64,000 nucleotides of DNA from Aquimarina sp. TRL1. GTDB lineage: Bacteria > Bacteroidota > Bacteroidia > Flavobacteriales > Flavobacteriaceae. Position numbers and translations under genes: made by a program. The notes under the pieces are model-generated. The model did no database searches. It saw only the letters and a program-made list of their open reading frames with translations, and was not told where the DNA came from. The stretch is from positions 3,710,501 to 3,774,500 of the forward strand of contig NZ_CP053590.1 of the NCBI RefSeq assembly GCF_013365535.1, given 5' to 3'. Every line of letters begins with the position of its first letter. The stretch's first letter is position 1. This document shows positions 27,107 through 36,178 of the stretch, in pieces.

Positions 27107-28012
27107 CTAGTTAATACTTTTCAAAAATTCGTCTCTTAGCTTTATAAGATCGATTCCAACATCTTCATTCATATATTTTACTACGACATCATACTTTTGT
27201 TTGATTCGCTCTCTTCCTTTGTTTCTATCCAGACAATCCTGCCCTTGTCCTGTACAATTTTCGGGAGTAATGTATTTCTCATCAAACTCTTCTGGGGTAG
27301 TAGTAATAATCGTAGCAATTAATTCTGCAAAATCTTCTCCTACAGCTGATGTTCCGTATGGAGTAACCATTCCACGAGTAATAGCTTCATTTTCTGTTAT
27401 AGAGAACCAAGTACCATTAGAGGTATAATCATCTCCAGAAATTTGATAAAAGGCTTCTATGTCGAAGTTAAAATTCTGATCAATAATATGTGCAAACTCA
27501 TGGTGGAGCGTATGAAATGTTTGTATTATCCAGGCATTGTTTCCAGGAGCGTAATTATTAGCCTGAGTAAGGGTTACTCGTACACCGGAATCAGCTGTTC
27601 CTAATACAATTGTTCCATCTCCATTAAAAAGGGGAGATCCCAGAATTACAATTTCTCCTGGAAAAAACTTTTTAAGAAAAGCTTCTCCCTGATCAGAGGC
27701 TTGATTATAAGGCTCTATCCAGGCTTGTTTAATCAATTCGGCAATAGGTTTAACGACTTCTTTTTTAGGTGGGACAGCCTTATATCGCTGATCGATATAT
27801 CGGTCTATAAACTTATAAATGATTACAGAACCGTATGGGTCTCTGAACTCTTCTTTTAAGTAAACATCTAAAGGGTCCGTAGATTCTATTTCTTCAAACA
27901 GGTCTACAGGTTGTATTGTTTCTTCTCGTGTACATCCCAGAATGGCAGTAACACAAAGAACGAAAAATACTATTTTTTGTAATGACATAATATGTGTTTT
28001 CATAATTAGCAA
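27107..28012 (-). CDS. Putative zinc metallohydrolase lipoprotein of a SusCD locus
   Basis: 301 residues. The alternative start MKTHIMSLQKIVFF at the next ATG (28003) or MSLQ fits the lipoprotein signal better; lipobox ILGCTREE. HEFAH (TLHHEFAHIIDQNF) is a zinc-binding HExxH, with a downstream EDFAELIATI that could supply the third ligand Glu. This matches the substrate import-associated zinc metallohydrolase lipoproteins encoded next to SusC/SusD. It presumably trims a proteinaceous substrate at the cell surface. 4 bp after susD and 31 bp before DUF4302. Confidence 0.88.
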   Translation of the reverse strand: MLIMKTHIMSLQKIVFFVLCVTAILGCTREETIQPVDLFEEIESTDPLDVYLKEEFRDPYGSVIIYKFIDRYIDQRYKAVPPKKEVVKPIAELIKQAWIEPYNQASDQGEAFLKKFFPGEIVILGSPLFNGDGTIVLGTADSGVRVTLTQANNYAPGNNAWIIQTFHTLHHEFAHIIDQNFNFDIEAFYQISGDDYTSNGTWFSITENEAITRGMVTPYGTSAVGEDFAELIATIITTTPEEFDEKYITPENCTGQGQDCLDRNKGRERIKQKYDVVVKYMNEDVGIDLIKLRDEFLKSIN

Positions 28013-28016
28013 TATT

Positions 28017-29495
28017 TTATCGAGGATTAGGTGTTAATCCAAAAGAGATAGCATCTCTTGGTATTTGCACGGCTCTTCTAGGGTCATTGGCAGGTAATTC
28101 TACTGTTTCCCCTCCTTCACTAACAGGAAGAATATGGGTAACAGGTATGTTATGCCTTTTTATATCGAACCATCGTAATCCATGGAACCAAAATTCTTTT
28201 TTTCGTTCATCCAAAATAAGGCGTAACATCCCTTCTGTTTCATCAGTAGCGTCATAATAACTGGTAATGGCAGCTATATCGGTATAGGTTTGCCCTCTAT
28301 ATCTATTTTCTGCGATTATATTAATATCAGATAAGGCAGCATCCTGATTTCCTAAAAATAAATTCGCTTCCGCTCTGTTAAATAAGACTTCTTCTCCTTT
28401 TAATACTACTTCGATATGATATGCTTGAAAAGTATTGGAGCTTAAGTTTTCTCTAAAGGTATATTGCCAAACCCTAGGAAGGTATACTCCATTAGATCCT
28501 ATAGTTCCAGATAAATCATCTCTAATATCATCTATTCCCAATTGATTCTGATACACCTCAGAAAGTTGATTATTAGTTAATCTGAATCCTTGATTAACTC
28601 TGGTGTAGAAGCTAAACTTTTGTATAACCAATAGGTTACTAGGGTCTGCAGGATCTTCATGTTTATTAGCAGTTTCCTGAAAGTTAGCACCTGTTATTTG
28701 AGTATAATCTTTGATATAAGTAGCTGGTGATCCATCAAAAAATAAATCGCTGTATTTTTTGCAATTCGCATAATCTTTTTTCCATAAATAAAATCTGGAA
28801 GCAAATGCTAATGCCGCTTTTTTGGTAAAGTGATATTTTTTAGTTCCGATAAAGAATTTATCGTTGATTAAAGATAATCCTTCCAATAAATCTTTTTCTA
28901 CTAAATCATATACTTCTTTTACGGTATTACGGGTATAGGAAGGTAAAAATTCAGTCTCAGGAGATGTAATATAAGGTACCCCAAGATTTGTAGCTGCATT
29001 TTGATCATAATGTAAACCAAAAATATTAACTAACATAAAATGATGGTATGCTCTGGATAATAAAGCTTCTCCTTTAATTGCATTTTTTTTGTCTTGTTCT
29101 CCATCTAGGTTGTCAATAATTGCTAATACTTCATTTGTCTGAGCAATAGCAGCATAAGATCGATCCCAGTAATAAGTTGGGGTTTCCTGAAAGATATCAT
29201 TAACTTCTTCCCATTTGTATAATTGTCGGTCCTGATTTGTTATTATATTTCCTCCGGTATCTTGTACAATACCATTTCCATCTGGATTTCCGGTAGGACC
29301 AGCAAGGTCTGTATATGTTTCAGTAAAGAGAAAGCTTGCTACTGAGTATGAATCTGCTACTACCTTGGCAGCTTTGTCTAGGGTGTTTAATTCCAGACGA
29401 TCATCTGGAGACTCTTCCAAATAACTATCACAACTAACAAAAGCGATAGAAAGAAAGAGAGGGAGTATATATGAATATATTGTATGTTTTTTCAT
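28017..29495 (-). CDS. RagB/SusD family nutrient-uptake outer membrane lipoprotein
   Basis: 492 residues; lipoprotein signal IAFVSCDSYLEESPDDR, typical of SusD. Helical TPR-like core with AIKGEALLSRAYHHFMLVNIFG and the C-terminal signature LILDERKKEFWFHGLRWFDIKRHN. It forms the lid over the SusC barrel and binds the substrate on the cell surface. It lies 11 bp after susC. The metallohydrolase partner hints at a peptide substrate rather than glycan, but this is inference. Confidence 0.95.
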   Translation of the reverse strand: MKKHTIYSYILPLFLSIAFVSCDSYLEESPDDRLELNTLDKAAKVVADSYSVASFLFTETYTDLAGPTGNPDGNGIVQDTGGNIITNQDRQLYKWEEVNDIFQETPTYYWDRSYAAIAQTNEVLAIIDNLDGEQDKKNAIKGEALLSRAYHHFMLVNIFGLHYDQNAATNLGVPYITSPETEFLPSYTRNTVKEVYDLVEKDLLEGLSLINDKFFIGTKKYHFTKKAALAFASRFYLWKKDYANCKKYSDLFFDGSPATYIKDYTQITGANFQETANKHEDPADPSNLLVIQKFSFYTRVNQGFRLTNNQLSEVYQNQLGIDDIRDDLSGTIGSNGVYLPRVWQYTFRENLSSNTFQAYHIEVVLKGEEVLFNRAEANLFLGNQDAALSDINIIAENRYRGQTYTDIAAITSYYDATDETEGMLRLILDERKKEFWFHGLRWFDIKRHNIPVTHILPVSEGGETVELPANDPRRAVQIPRDAISFGLTPNPR

Positions 29496-29506
29496 AATTT
29501 TTCTTT

Positions 29507-32500
29507 TTAGAATCCAACATTTAGAGATACTGTAATCGTCTTAGCTAATGGTAGTGCAGCACCTCCTGTATTAAAGAATTCAGGATCCTGTCCTTGTAGC
29601 TTATCATCAGAATACAATAAGAATAAGTTTTCTCCTTGTACACGTACTTTCGCAGATGATAGTCCTAGCTTCTGAGCATAACTTTTAGGAACAGTATATC
29701 CTAGTGCAATCGATCGCATTCTGGCATATGTACCGTCAGCAACTCTGATATCACTGTTATTATACAGGTGATATGCGTTGTCATTTCTTAAAATATCTCT
29801 GGTAATCCTTCTATCAAGAATAGCAGGAATGTTTGTGGTATTTTCATCGCCAGGAAGTGACCATCTGTTGATTAATTCTTGAGGTAAAGAGTTAAAATCA
29901 GTGTATCTAGAGTCAAAATTACTGTTCAATCTGATCTTATAATCAAATTTAAAAGAAATATTAGCAGCTAATGTAAAGTCTCCAAAGGTAAAGGTATTGG
30001 TTAATCCACCTGCTCCTCTTGGTTGTGTTGGTCCTTCATATTTTAATATTTTCTCGATATCTTCTCTATCCTGTAAGTTGATATTGGTTACCCGATTATT
30101 ATCAGCGTCAAAGAATGTTGGGATTCCAAATTCATTTAACCCGGCAAATCTGGTAGAATATAGGGCAGAAATTTCTCTTCCTGTAAAAGGAGCTCCTGTC
30201 GAAGTTATTAAATCTACTAACCTAGGATTAAAACGAAGTTCTGTAATTTTTTCTGTATTATATCCTACATTAAAATTAGTAGTCCATGAGAATTTAGGCG
30301 TTTTAATATTTACCGTTGACAGTGCAAATTCATACCCATCAACTTTTAAATCTGCATAGTTTCCTGTTTTAAAGGCTTCTCCTCCGACTCCACTGGTCTT
30401 GATCAGCCCTATAAGGTCAAAAGAATTACGTTTGTAGTATCCGATTTCACCAGCGATTCGGTTATTAAAGAACCCAAATTCAAGACCAGTACTAAATTCT
30501 TTTAGTTTTTCAAAGGTCAAATCATTGTTCTCTAGGGATCTGATTCCTATTACACTTTCTACGTCTTGTGGGCGCAATGGTACACGAGCTCTTAGATCCA
30601 AAGAGGCACTGGTTAATGGTCCTCTTCCTCCTGATAGTCCATACGTAGCTTTTAACTTAAGATTGTTTATCCAATCCGCATACAAGAAATCCTCTTTATG
30701 AATATTCCATGCTCCACTAATGTTATAGTTGGTTAAATAGCGTGCTTTGCTACTGGATCCTTGTAAGTTAGATCCATCATATCGTAACGTTCCGTTTAAG
30801 GTATATTTGTTCTTTAAGCTGTATCCTGCATTGAAGAAGAAACCAGTGAAACGATCTCTAAAATTTCTAATGCCAAAGTATTGATCTCTGCTATCTGTTA
30901 ATTGGTCAATAGCATCTGGATTGGTATTTACAATATATCCATTATCATATGAGATACCAAAACCTGTATATTCTCTACTTTGTCTGGTGGTAGATTTAAC
31001 CTCTTGCCCTAATAAGAATGAGAAAATATTATTGTCATTTAATTTTGGATTCCAGGTAATAGCATTTCTAAGGTATGCATAATCAAGTATATCTTCGTTA
31101 TAAATATTTAATCCACCTTCTGGTAATATAGAATATCGAGGTCTTCTGGGATTATCCTGATCTTGGTATAAAAACGGGTTGATATTGATTAAGACACCGT
31201 CATCTGCTCGATAAGCCTCTGCCTGATTCGAATTATCCCCAATTATATGCTCCCGTTGTGTAATTGCCTTTCTATAGTTAAAAGTGGAACTAAATGAAAG
31301 ATTGTCTTTTATCTGATAGTTCAAATCGGTCTGGAATGTAATATCCGTAACATCAATATCAATGAAGTTATTTCTTAGTTCGTGGATGATATTGAACGGT
31401 GCATAGTTCTTTCTGAAGAATTCCAGATTTCCATTTGCGTCATAAGGGGTTACACTTCTACTATTAGTCAGAGAAAAGCTAAATGGGTTGATGTCAAATT
31501 CCCTTTCGAATTCTCCTGTAACAGAATTTAATTCTCTGTCATTTGTTCCCGGAGCTCTCTGATCTCTGATGCTTCCTACAATAGAGGTTCCTAATGTAAG
31601 TTTATCTGATAGATTAAATTTAGTATTTAGTCGGGCGGTATAGCGTTGTACCTCATCTCCGATCGTCTGCCCTTCATCATTTAAGTAACTTAAAGAAAAG
31701 AAGTATACAGCATCATCACTACCTCCAGAAATGTTTAAAGAGTGATTTTGTTGTATAGAAAGGTCATTAAATAATGTTTTAAACCAATCGGTGTTTGCTG
31801 TTTGATACCTTCTGAAATAATCATTGTCTAATTCTCCGTTAGGACCAACAGGGGCTTCATTCGTAGCTCTCAGGTTATAGTACTTCCCAATTACTCCATA
31901 AGATTCAGCACGCTGAGCAGTGGTTAGATCGATTAATCCTTTATTAACCAGTTCTGCATATACAGATAATTCCTGCTGAGAGTTTAGTACATTAAAGTTG
32001 TTATATCGAGGACGTAATCTATGAGAGAAACTACTGTTGTAGTTGATTCTCATCTGTCCTTTTTTACCATTTTTAGTGGTAATTACAATTACCCCGTTTT
32101 TAGCTCTGGCTCCGTACAAAGCGGTAGCAGAAGCATCTTTTAGAATGGAGAAAGATTCAATATCATCCGGGTTGATCCCAGCACTAGAGGATCCGATAAG
32201 AGAATTGATATCTCCTGAAGAAAGATCATCCTGACTTAGTTCTACATTGTCTTCCAGGATTACTCCATCGACTACCCAAATAGGATTGTTATTACCATTA
32301 ATAGAAGTATTACCACGAATTCGAATTCTTGGAGAAGCTCCAAAAGAACCAGAAACGTTATCTACCACAACTCCGGCATCTTTTCCTTCTAGCATTCTAG
32401 AAGCATCAGACACTCCGTCTATTTTTACATCTTCTAATTTTAAACGAGTGGCTGCTCCGGTAAATAAGCGACGGTCGATTTTTTTATAACCATCTGTAAT

Positions 32501-33154
32501 GATTACTTCATCAAGTGCCTCTACAGATTCTTTTAAAACAACTTTTAACTTCTTTTGATTGGTGATTGTAATCTTCTGGGTTTCAAAACCAAGGTTTTCT
32601 ATAACTAACACATTGGCTTTGTTTACTTTTATTACAAACATCCCGTCAAAATCAGTAACTACCCCTTTTGAAGTTCCTTCGATACTTACAGTGGTACCTG
32701 GGATAGGGGAGCCGTTTTTATCAACTACCTGCCCTTTGATCTCGATTAGATCTTGAATTTCTTTTAATCGATTTTGTATTTCTCTATCATTAATATTGCT
32801 TTTGAATAGTACGATTTGTTTATCTACTATTTTATAAGAAATATTCGTGTTTTTTAGCGCTTTGTCTAAAATATATCCTATTTTTTGCTTTCTGGCTTTT
32901 AAGGTGATTTTTCTTTTAAGATTTACTTCAGAATTTTTATAAAAAATTTTGAATTCTGTTTTTTTCTTAATTAAGTCAAAAACTTTTTCAACACTTATAT
33001 TGTTGATATCCATGCTTATTCGGGTGTTTTGCGAATAAGAGCTGGCATTTATTCTTAAAAGCGACACAAACAGGAGTAGTACTGTTAGCCTCATTTTTAA
33101 ACTGAGTTTAGATTTAATTACACTTCTAGTGTAATTCTGTCTATTTTTTTTCAT
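29507..33154 (-). CDS. SusC/RagA family TonB-linked outer membrane protein with STN domain
   Basis: 1215 residues. Cleavable N-terminal signal, then an STN domain (ISMDINNISVEKVFDLIKKKTEFKIFY) that contacts an anti-sigma factor. Next a carboxypeptidase D-like plug extension (IEIKGQVVDKNGSPIPGTTV), the TonB-dependent receptor plug (IKILKDASATALYGARAKNGVIVI pattern) and a long beta-barrel ending in an aromatic/Phe C-terminus (VSLNVGF). It imports large substrate with SusD and TonB. The STN domain together with nearby FecR and an ECF sigma factor points to substrate-induced trans-envelope signalling. Confidence 0.95.
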   Translation of the reverse strand: MKKNRQNYTRSVIKSKLSLKMRLTVLLLFVSLLRINASSYSQNTRISMDINNISVEKVFDLIKKKTEFKIFYKNSEVNLKRKITLKARKQKIGYILDKALKNTNISYKIVDKQIVLFKSNINDREIQNRLKEIQDLIEIKGQVVDKNGSPIPGTTVSIEGTSKGVVTDFDGMFVIKVNKANVLVIENLGFETQKITITNQKKLKVVLKESVEALDEVIITDGYKKIDRRLFTGAATRLKLEDVKIDGVSDASRMLEGKDAGVVVDNVSGSFGASPRIRIRGNTSINGNNNPIWVVDGVILEDNVELSQDDLSSGDINSLIGSSSAGINPDDIESFSILKDASATALYGARAKNGVIVITTKNGKKGQMRINYNSSFSHRLRPRYNNFNVLNSQQELSVYAELVNKGLIDLTTAQRAESYGVIGKYYNLRATNEAPVGPNGELDNDYFRRYQTANTDWFKTLFNDLSIQQNHSLNISGGSDDAVYFFSLSYLNDEGQTIGDEVQRYTARLNTKFNLSDKLTLGTSIVGSIRDQRAPGTNDRELNSVTGEFEREFDINPFSFSLTNSRSVTPYDANGNLEFFRKNYAPFNIIHELRNNFIDIDVTDITFQTDLNYQIKDNLSFSSTFNYRKAITQREHIIGDNSNQAEAYRADDGVLININPFLYQDQDNPRRPRYSILPEGGLNIYNEDILDYAYLRNAITWNPKLNDNNIFSFLLGQEVKSTTRQSREYTGFGISYDNGYIVNTNPDAIDQLTDSRDQYFGIRNFRDRFTGFFFNAGYSLKNKYTLNGTLRYDGSNLQGSSSKARYLTNYNISGAWNIHKEDFLYADWINNLKLKATYGLSGGRGPLTSASLDLRARVPLRPQDVESVIGIRSLENNDLTFEKLKEFSTGLEFGFFNNRIAGEIGYYKRNSFDLIGLIKTSGVGGEAFKTGNYADLKVDGYEFALSTVNIKTPKFSWTTNFNVGYNTEKITELRFNPRLVDLITSTGAPFTGREISALYSTRFAGLNEFGIPTFFDADNNRVTNINLQDREDIEKILKYEGPTQPRGAGGLTNTFTFGDFTLAANISFKFDYKIRLNSNFDSRYTDFNSLPQELINRWSLPGDENTTNIPAILDRRITRDILRNDNAYHLYNNSDIRVADGTYARMRSIALGYTVPKSYAQKLGLSSAKVRVQGENLFLLYSDDKLQGQDPEFFNTGGAALPLAKTITVSLNVGF

Positions 33155-33206
33155 ATTTTTAATATGATTTAATGATTTTGAACCGTTATTAAATTACAAT
33201 TTTTCT

Positions 33207-33238
33207 AAATCGAGGAATGTTGCAGCATTTCTCGATTT
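33207..33238. repeat. Inverted repeat between fecR-like and susC genes
   Basis: AAATCGAGGAATG / CATTTCTCGATTT with a short loop (one mismatch). Plus-strand reading has a following T run; the minus strand (direction of susC) does not, so it may be a transcript-end of opposite polarity or a folded element in the susC leader. Confidence 0.5.
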
Positions 33239-33288
33239 TTTTCTTTTATGTCAATTTTTTTTCATGCATCCTTTCTTTTTTTGTTTTT

Positions 33289-34437
33289 TTATGGGTTAAT
33301 TATTATCTGGTTTTCCTTTATTTCGTAGCTAAACAGGGTGTTACTTCTAAAAGTATTTAAAACATTTTCAATACTTTCTGTATCAAATTGCCCTGTGAAT
33401 TTTTCCTTTTTAATAGTTTCATTATTGATAGTGATCTCTACATCATACGAACGTTCCAGTTTTTTCATGATATTTTCGAAACTTTCATTTTTGAATAGTA
33501 GGATATTATCAATCCATGCAATATATTGGCTAACATCTACTTGGCTGATTTTGATCTTTTTTCCAACACTACTAATCCTTGCTTTTTGATTAGGAGAAAG
33601 TCGTTTATCTGTATGTTGATCAAAACGCTCTTTGTCTTTAAACACACCAACACTTCCTTCTATTAATACCACTTCAGAAAAAGAATCATTCGCATATGAA
33701 GAAACATTAAATTCCGTACCGAATACTTCTGTATTAATTCCGTTAGTAGCTACAATGAATGCATCTTCAGGATTTTTGGCAACCTTAAAATAAGCTTCTC
33801 CTTCCAGAGATACTTTTCTGGTAGTACCAGCTATAAAACTAGAAGGGAATGTCAATGTCGATCCGGCATTGATATGTACAATGGTTCCATCTGATAATTC
33901 AATTTGTAGTTTTCTGCCTTTAGGAACTCTTAATGTGTTAATAATCACTTCCTCTAGTTCATTTTGCTGCTGGTAGGTAAGTTTGCTTCCTTTTTGTACA
34001 CTTACCGTCATTCCATTTTCGTCTTTGATTTCTTTAAAAGTATCTTCGACTTTGATCATACTGACACTACCATCGCTAAGCTCTAAGCTTATTTCTGTAG
34101 TAATATCTTCAAGCTTTAATTCTGTTTTATCAGTAAAGAAGGTTGTGCAAAAAGCAATTCCAACAATCGCAGCAGCATATTTGGTGTACTGACCAAGTCT
34201 GGAAATAAACCCTCGGGTGTTATTTTTCTTTTGTATGAAGTTGGAAAAAGCTTTGTCTTTATCAAAATCATTTTTCCCTAATTGAACATAGTGATCAGTA
34301 ACGGCATATTGTTTAAATAATTCTCGATTTTCTTTTTCTTTTAACCAGGTATTAAACAGGGCTGTCTCCTCCTCAGATAATTCTCCGTTGAGGTATTTTA
34401 TTATTTGATTTATTTCTAAATCTTTCCCTTTTTCCAT
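33289..34437 (-). CDS. FecR family anti-sigma factor
   Basis: 382 residues. Cytosolic N-terminal DUF4880-like part (INQIIKYLNGELSEEETALFNTWL), a single transmembrane helix (YTKYAAAIVGIAFCTTFF, ~86-104), then the periplasmic FecR domain (VPKGRKLQIELSDGTIVHINAGSTLTFPSSF, VSLEGEAYFKVAKNP) and a C-terminal DUF4974-like region (NESFENIMKKLERSYDVEI). It senses the SusC STN domain and controls the ECF sigma factor. Upstream of susC on the same strand, 134 bp apart. Confidence 0.93.
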   Translation of the reverse strand: MEKGKDLEINQIIKYLNGELSEEETALFNTWLKEKENRELFKQYAVTDHYVQLGKNDFDKDKAFSNFIQKKNNTRGFISRLGQYTKYAAAIVGIAFCTTFFTDKTELKLEDITTEISLELSDGSVSMIKVEDTFKEIKDENGMTVSVQKGSKLTYQQQNELEEVIINTLRVPKGRKLQIELSDGTIVHINAGSTLTFPSSFIAGTTRKVSLEGEAYFKVAKNPEDAFIVATNGINTEVFGTEFNVSSYANDSFSEVVLIEGSVGVFKDKERFDQHTDKRLSPNQKARISSVGKKIKISQVDVSQYIAWIDNILLFKNESFENIMKKLERSYDVEITINNETIKKEKFTGQFDTESIENVLNTFRSNTLFSYEIKENQIIINP

Positions 34438-34634
34438 TGTTAATAATTGTCTATATTTATAGCTAAGACTGTTAATTTTTTCAATACCCTTATTTTTTAG
34501 TTAAAAATTTTAATATTTATTTAAATTTGCCGTGACTTTTTGTTAATCTAGCGTTAAATTTTAGCTATTAAAAAAACATACTACTCATAGAAAATAATAC
34601 CCAAATAGAAGAATTAAAAAAAGGAAATGAGTTT

Positions 34635-35114
34635 GTGTATAGGCATATTTATGATCTGTATTACAATGAGTTATGTTTGTATGTGCTAGGGTATACAAAA
34701 GAGCGGGCACAGGCAGAAGACATTGTTCAGAATGTGATGTTGAGTGTCTGGAAAAACAGGAAAAAACTTAAGGTAAAAACTTCTTTAAAAAGTTATTTAT
34801 ATAAGTCGTGTTATTATGAATTTGTTGATTCATATAAAAAAAGAAGGAATGAATTAAGCTTTATCGATCAAACAAAAATGGAAGCGTTGGATGTCTTTAT
34901 AGAAGAAGATGATGAATACATTCAGAAACGGATAAAAGATGTACATGCGGAAATAGAAAATCTCCCTCCAAAATGTAAGCATGTTTTCGTGTTGGCTAAA
35001 TTTCAGGGACTGAGGTATAAAGAGGTAGCAGAGCAACTAAATATCTCCGTAAAAACAGTAGAAGGGCAAATGACAAAAGCAATGACAAGATTAAAAGATA
35101 GGTTAGGACGTTAA
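34635..35114 (+). CDS. RNA polymerase ECF-type sigma-70 factor
   Basis: 159 residues from GTG 34635. Region 2 is ERAQAEDIVQNVMLSVWKNR; region 4 is VFVLAKFQGLRYKEVAEQLN followed by ISVKTVEGQMTKAMTRLKDRL. The frame is open upstream to a stop at 34569-34571 and reads IEELKKGNEFVYRHIY, which resembles the usual N-terminus of the family, but that stretch has no ATG, GTG or TTG. The true start may be a rare codon such as ATA near 34578-34589; otherwise the GTG is used. It is divergent from the FecR gene rather than in the same operon, which is unusual. Confidence 0.9.
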   Translation: MYRHIYDLYYNELCLYVLGYTKERAQAEDIVQNVMLSVWKNRKKLKVKTSLKSYLYKSCYYEFVDSYKKRRNELSFIDQTKMEALDVFIEEDDEYIQKRIKDVHAEIENLPPKCKHVFVLAKFQGLRYKEVAEQLNISVKTVEGQMTKAMTRLKDRLGR

Positions 35115-35292
35115 TTAATTTCTTCTATTGTATATAGACCATATGAATACACAGGTCACAGATAAGTTTATACTAAATCATGTGTAAAATACATAAAGAG
35201 ATCATGGGGAATTGATATGCAAAAAAGCCCCACCTTCCCTAATAAAATAAATTGACAGGTACTTACTATCTATTAATAGGGGTAATAATGAG

Positions 35293-36066
35293 TTATTCCT
35301 TTAATACAAGAGTTCCAAAGGTGTTTGCGTTGTTTTTTAAGGATTGGTATTCTTCTTCATAAATAAAGACAGAGCCAATTTTGGAAGTGTCCGATGAGGT
35401 GTCTACATCGTTATATGCGATCATAAAACCTAATTTTTGATCTTTTTGCAATATGACCTGATCATTGACACCGTTTTCTTTATAAGATTGATCATATATG
35501 GTAATCTTAAATTCCCAGGTAGTTACATCATTAAAGGAGTTTTTCTGGGATTGTACATGATGATTGTAGAAAAGAAGTGCCCCTTTAGGATCAAAACCGA
35601 TTACATTGCCGTCAGGGGTAATGGTATAATTAAAAATATTATGTTGTTCAGGGAATTTTCCCCCAGAATTATCCTGATCAATAAATAGTTGTATATAATC
35701 GTTTCCCTCTGGAGTATAGGTGTGTTTATTGATGAGGGTATCATCTTTGATCTCCACCAAAAGGTATAATGCTTCCGAGGTCCAACTCATTTTATACCGG
35801 GCAAAAAAATCAGAGAAGGAATACGCTGCTCCTGACCATTTTTGATCAATAGCATACCATTGGGTATTGTTCCAGATAGGATCATTTTTTGATCCGTCTA
35901 TATCCGGGGCAATAATTGCTTTTTTTATATCCCTGAGTTGATGATCAACTTTTTTGTAGGTTTCCTGGTCTGATTGAGCAATAAGGGAAAAAGTAGTATG
36001 AGTGGTTCTTTCTTTACAGGCAAAAAGGCTGGCAATAATGAGAATAAGTGCTGTTTTTTTTAGCAT
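35293..36066 (-). CDS. Carbohydrate-binding family 9-like lipoprotein
   Basis: I use the ATG at 36066 (MLKKTALILIIASLFACK), which gives a lipoprotein signal with lipobox LFAC; an upstream ATG at 36090 is less suited. About 257 residues. The mature part is CBM9/DOMON-like: IDGSKNDPIWNNTQWYAIDQ, MSWTSEALYLLVEIKDDTL, NDYIQLFIDQDNSGG and a closing IAYNDVDTS. It binds sugars or other ligands at the cell surface or in the periplasm; no catalytic domain. Follows the acyl-CoA dehydrogenase operon but is separated by a terminator. Confidence 0.82.
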   Translation of the reverse strand: MLKKTALILIIASLFACKERTTHTTFSLIAQSDQETYKKVDHQLRDIKKAIIAPDIDGSKNDPIWNNTQWYAIDQKWSGAAYSFSDFFARYKMSWTSEALYLLVEIKDDTLINKHTYTPEGNDYIQLFIDQDNSGGKFPEQHNIFNYTITPDGNVIGFDPKGALLFYNHHVQSQKNSFNDVTTWEFKITIYDQSYKENGVNDQVILQKDQKLGFMIAYNDVDTSSDTSKIGSVFIYEEEYQSLKNNANTFGTLVLKE

Positions 36067-36098
36067 AAATAGAAGGTTTCTGTAGTACAAAAATAAAA

Positions 36099-36140
36099 AA
36101 GCGATCTTTACTTTTATAATTAAAGTAATGATCGCTTTCG
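36099..36140 (-). terminator. Intrinsic terminator after the fad operon
   Basis: Imperfect stem AAAAGCGATC...TTTACTTT / AAAGTAATGATCGCTTT with an interior bulge; on the minus strand it is followed by GCTTTTTTATTTTTG. Lies 39 bp beyond the acyl-CoA dehydrogenase stop. Confidence 0.75.
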
Positions 36141-36178
36141 AAATTTAGAATTAAAAGCTTTTTATAACTGATTATCTG

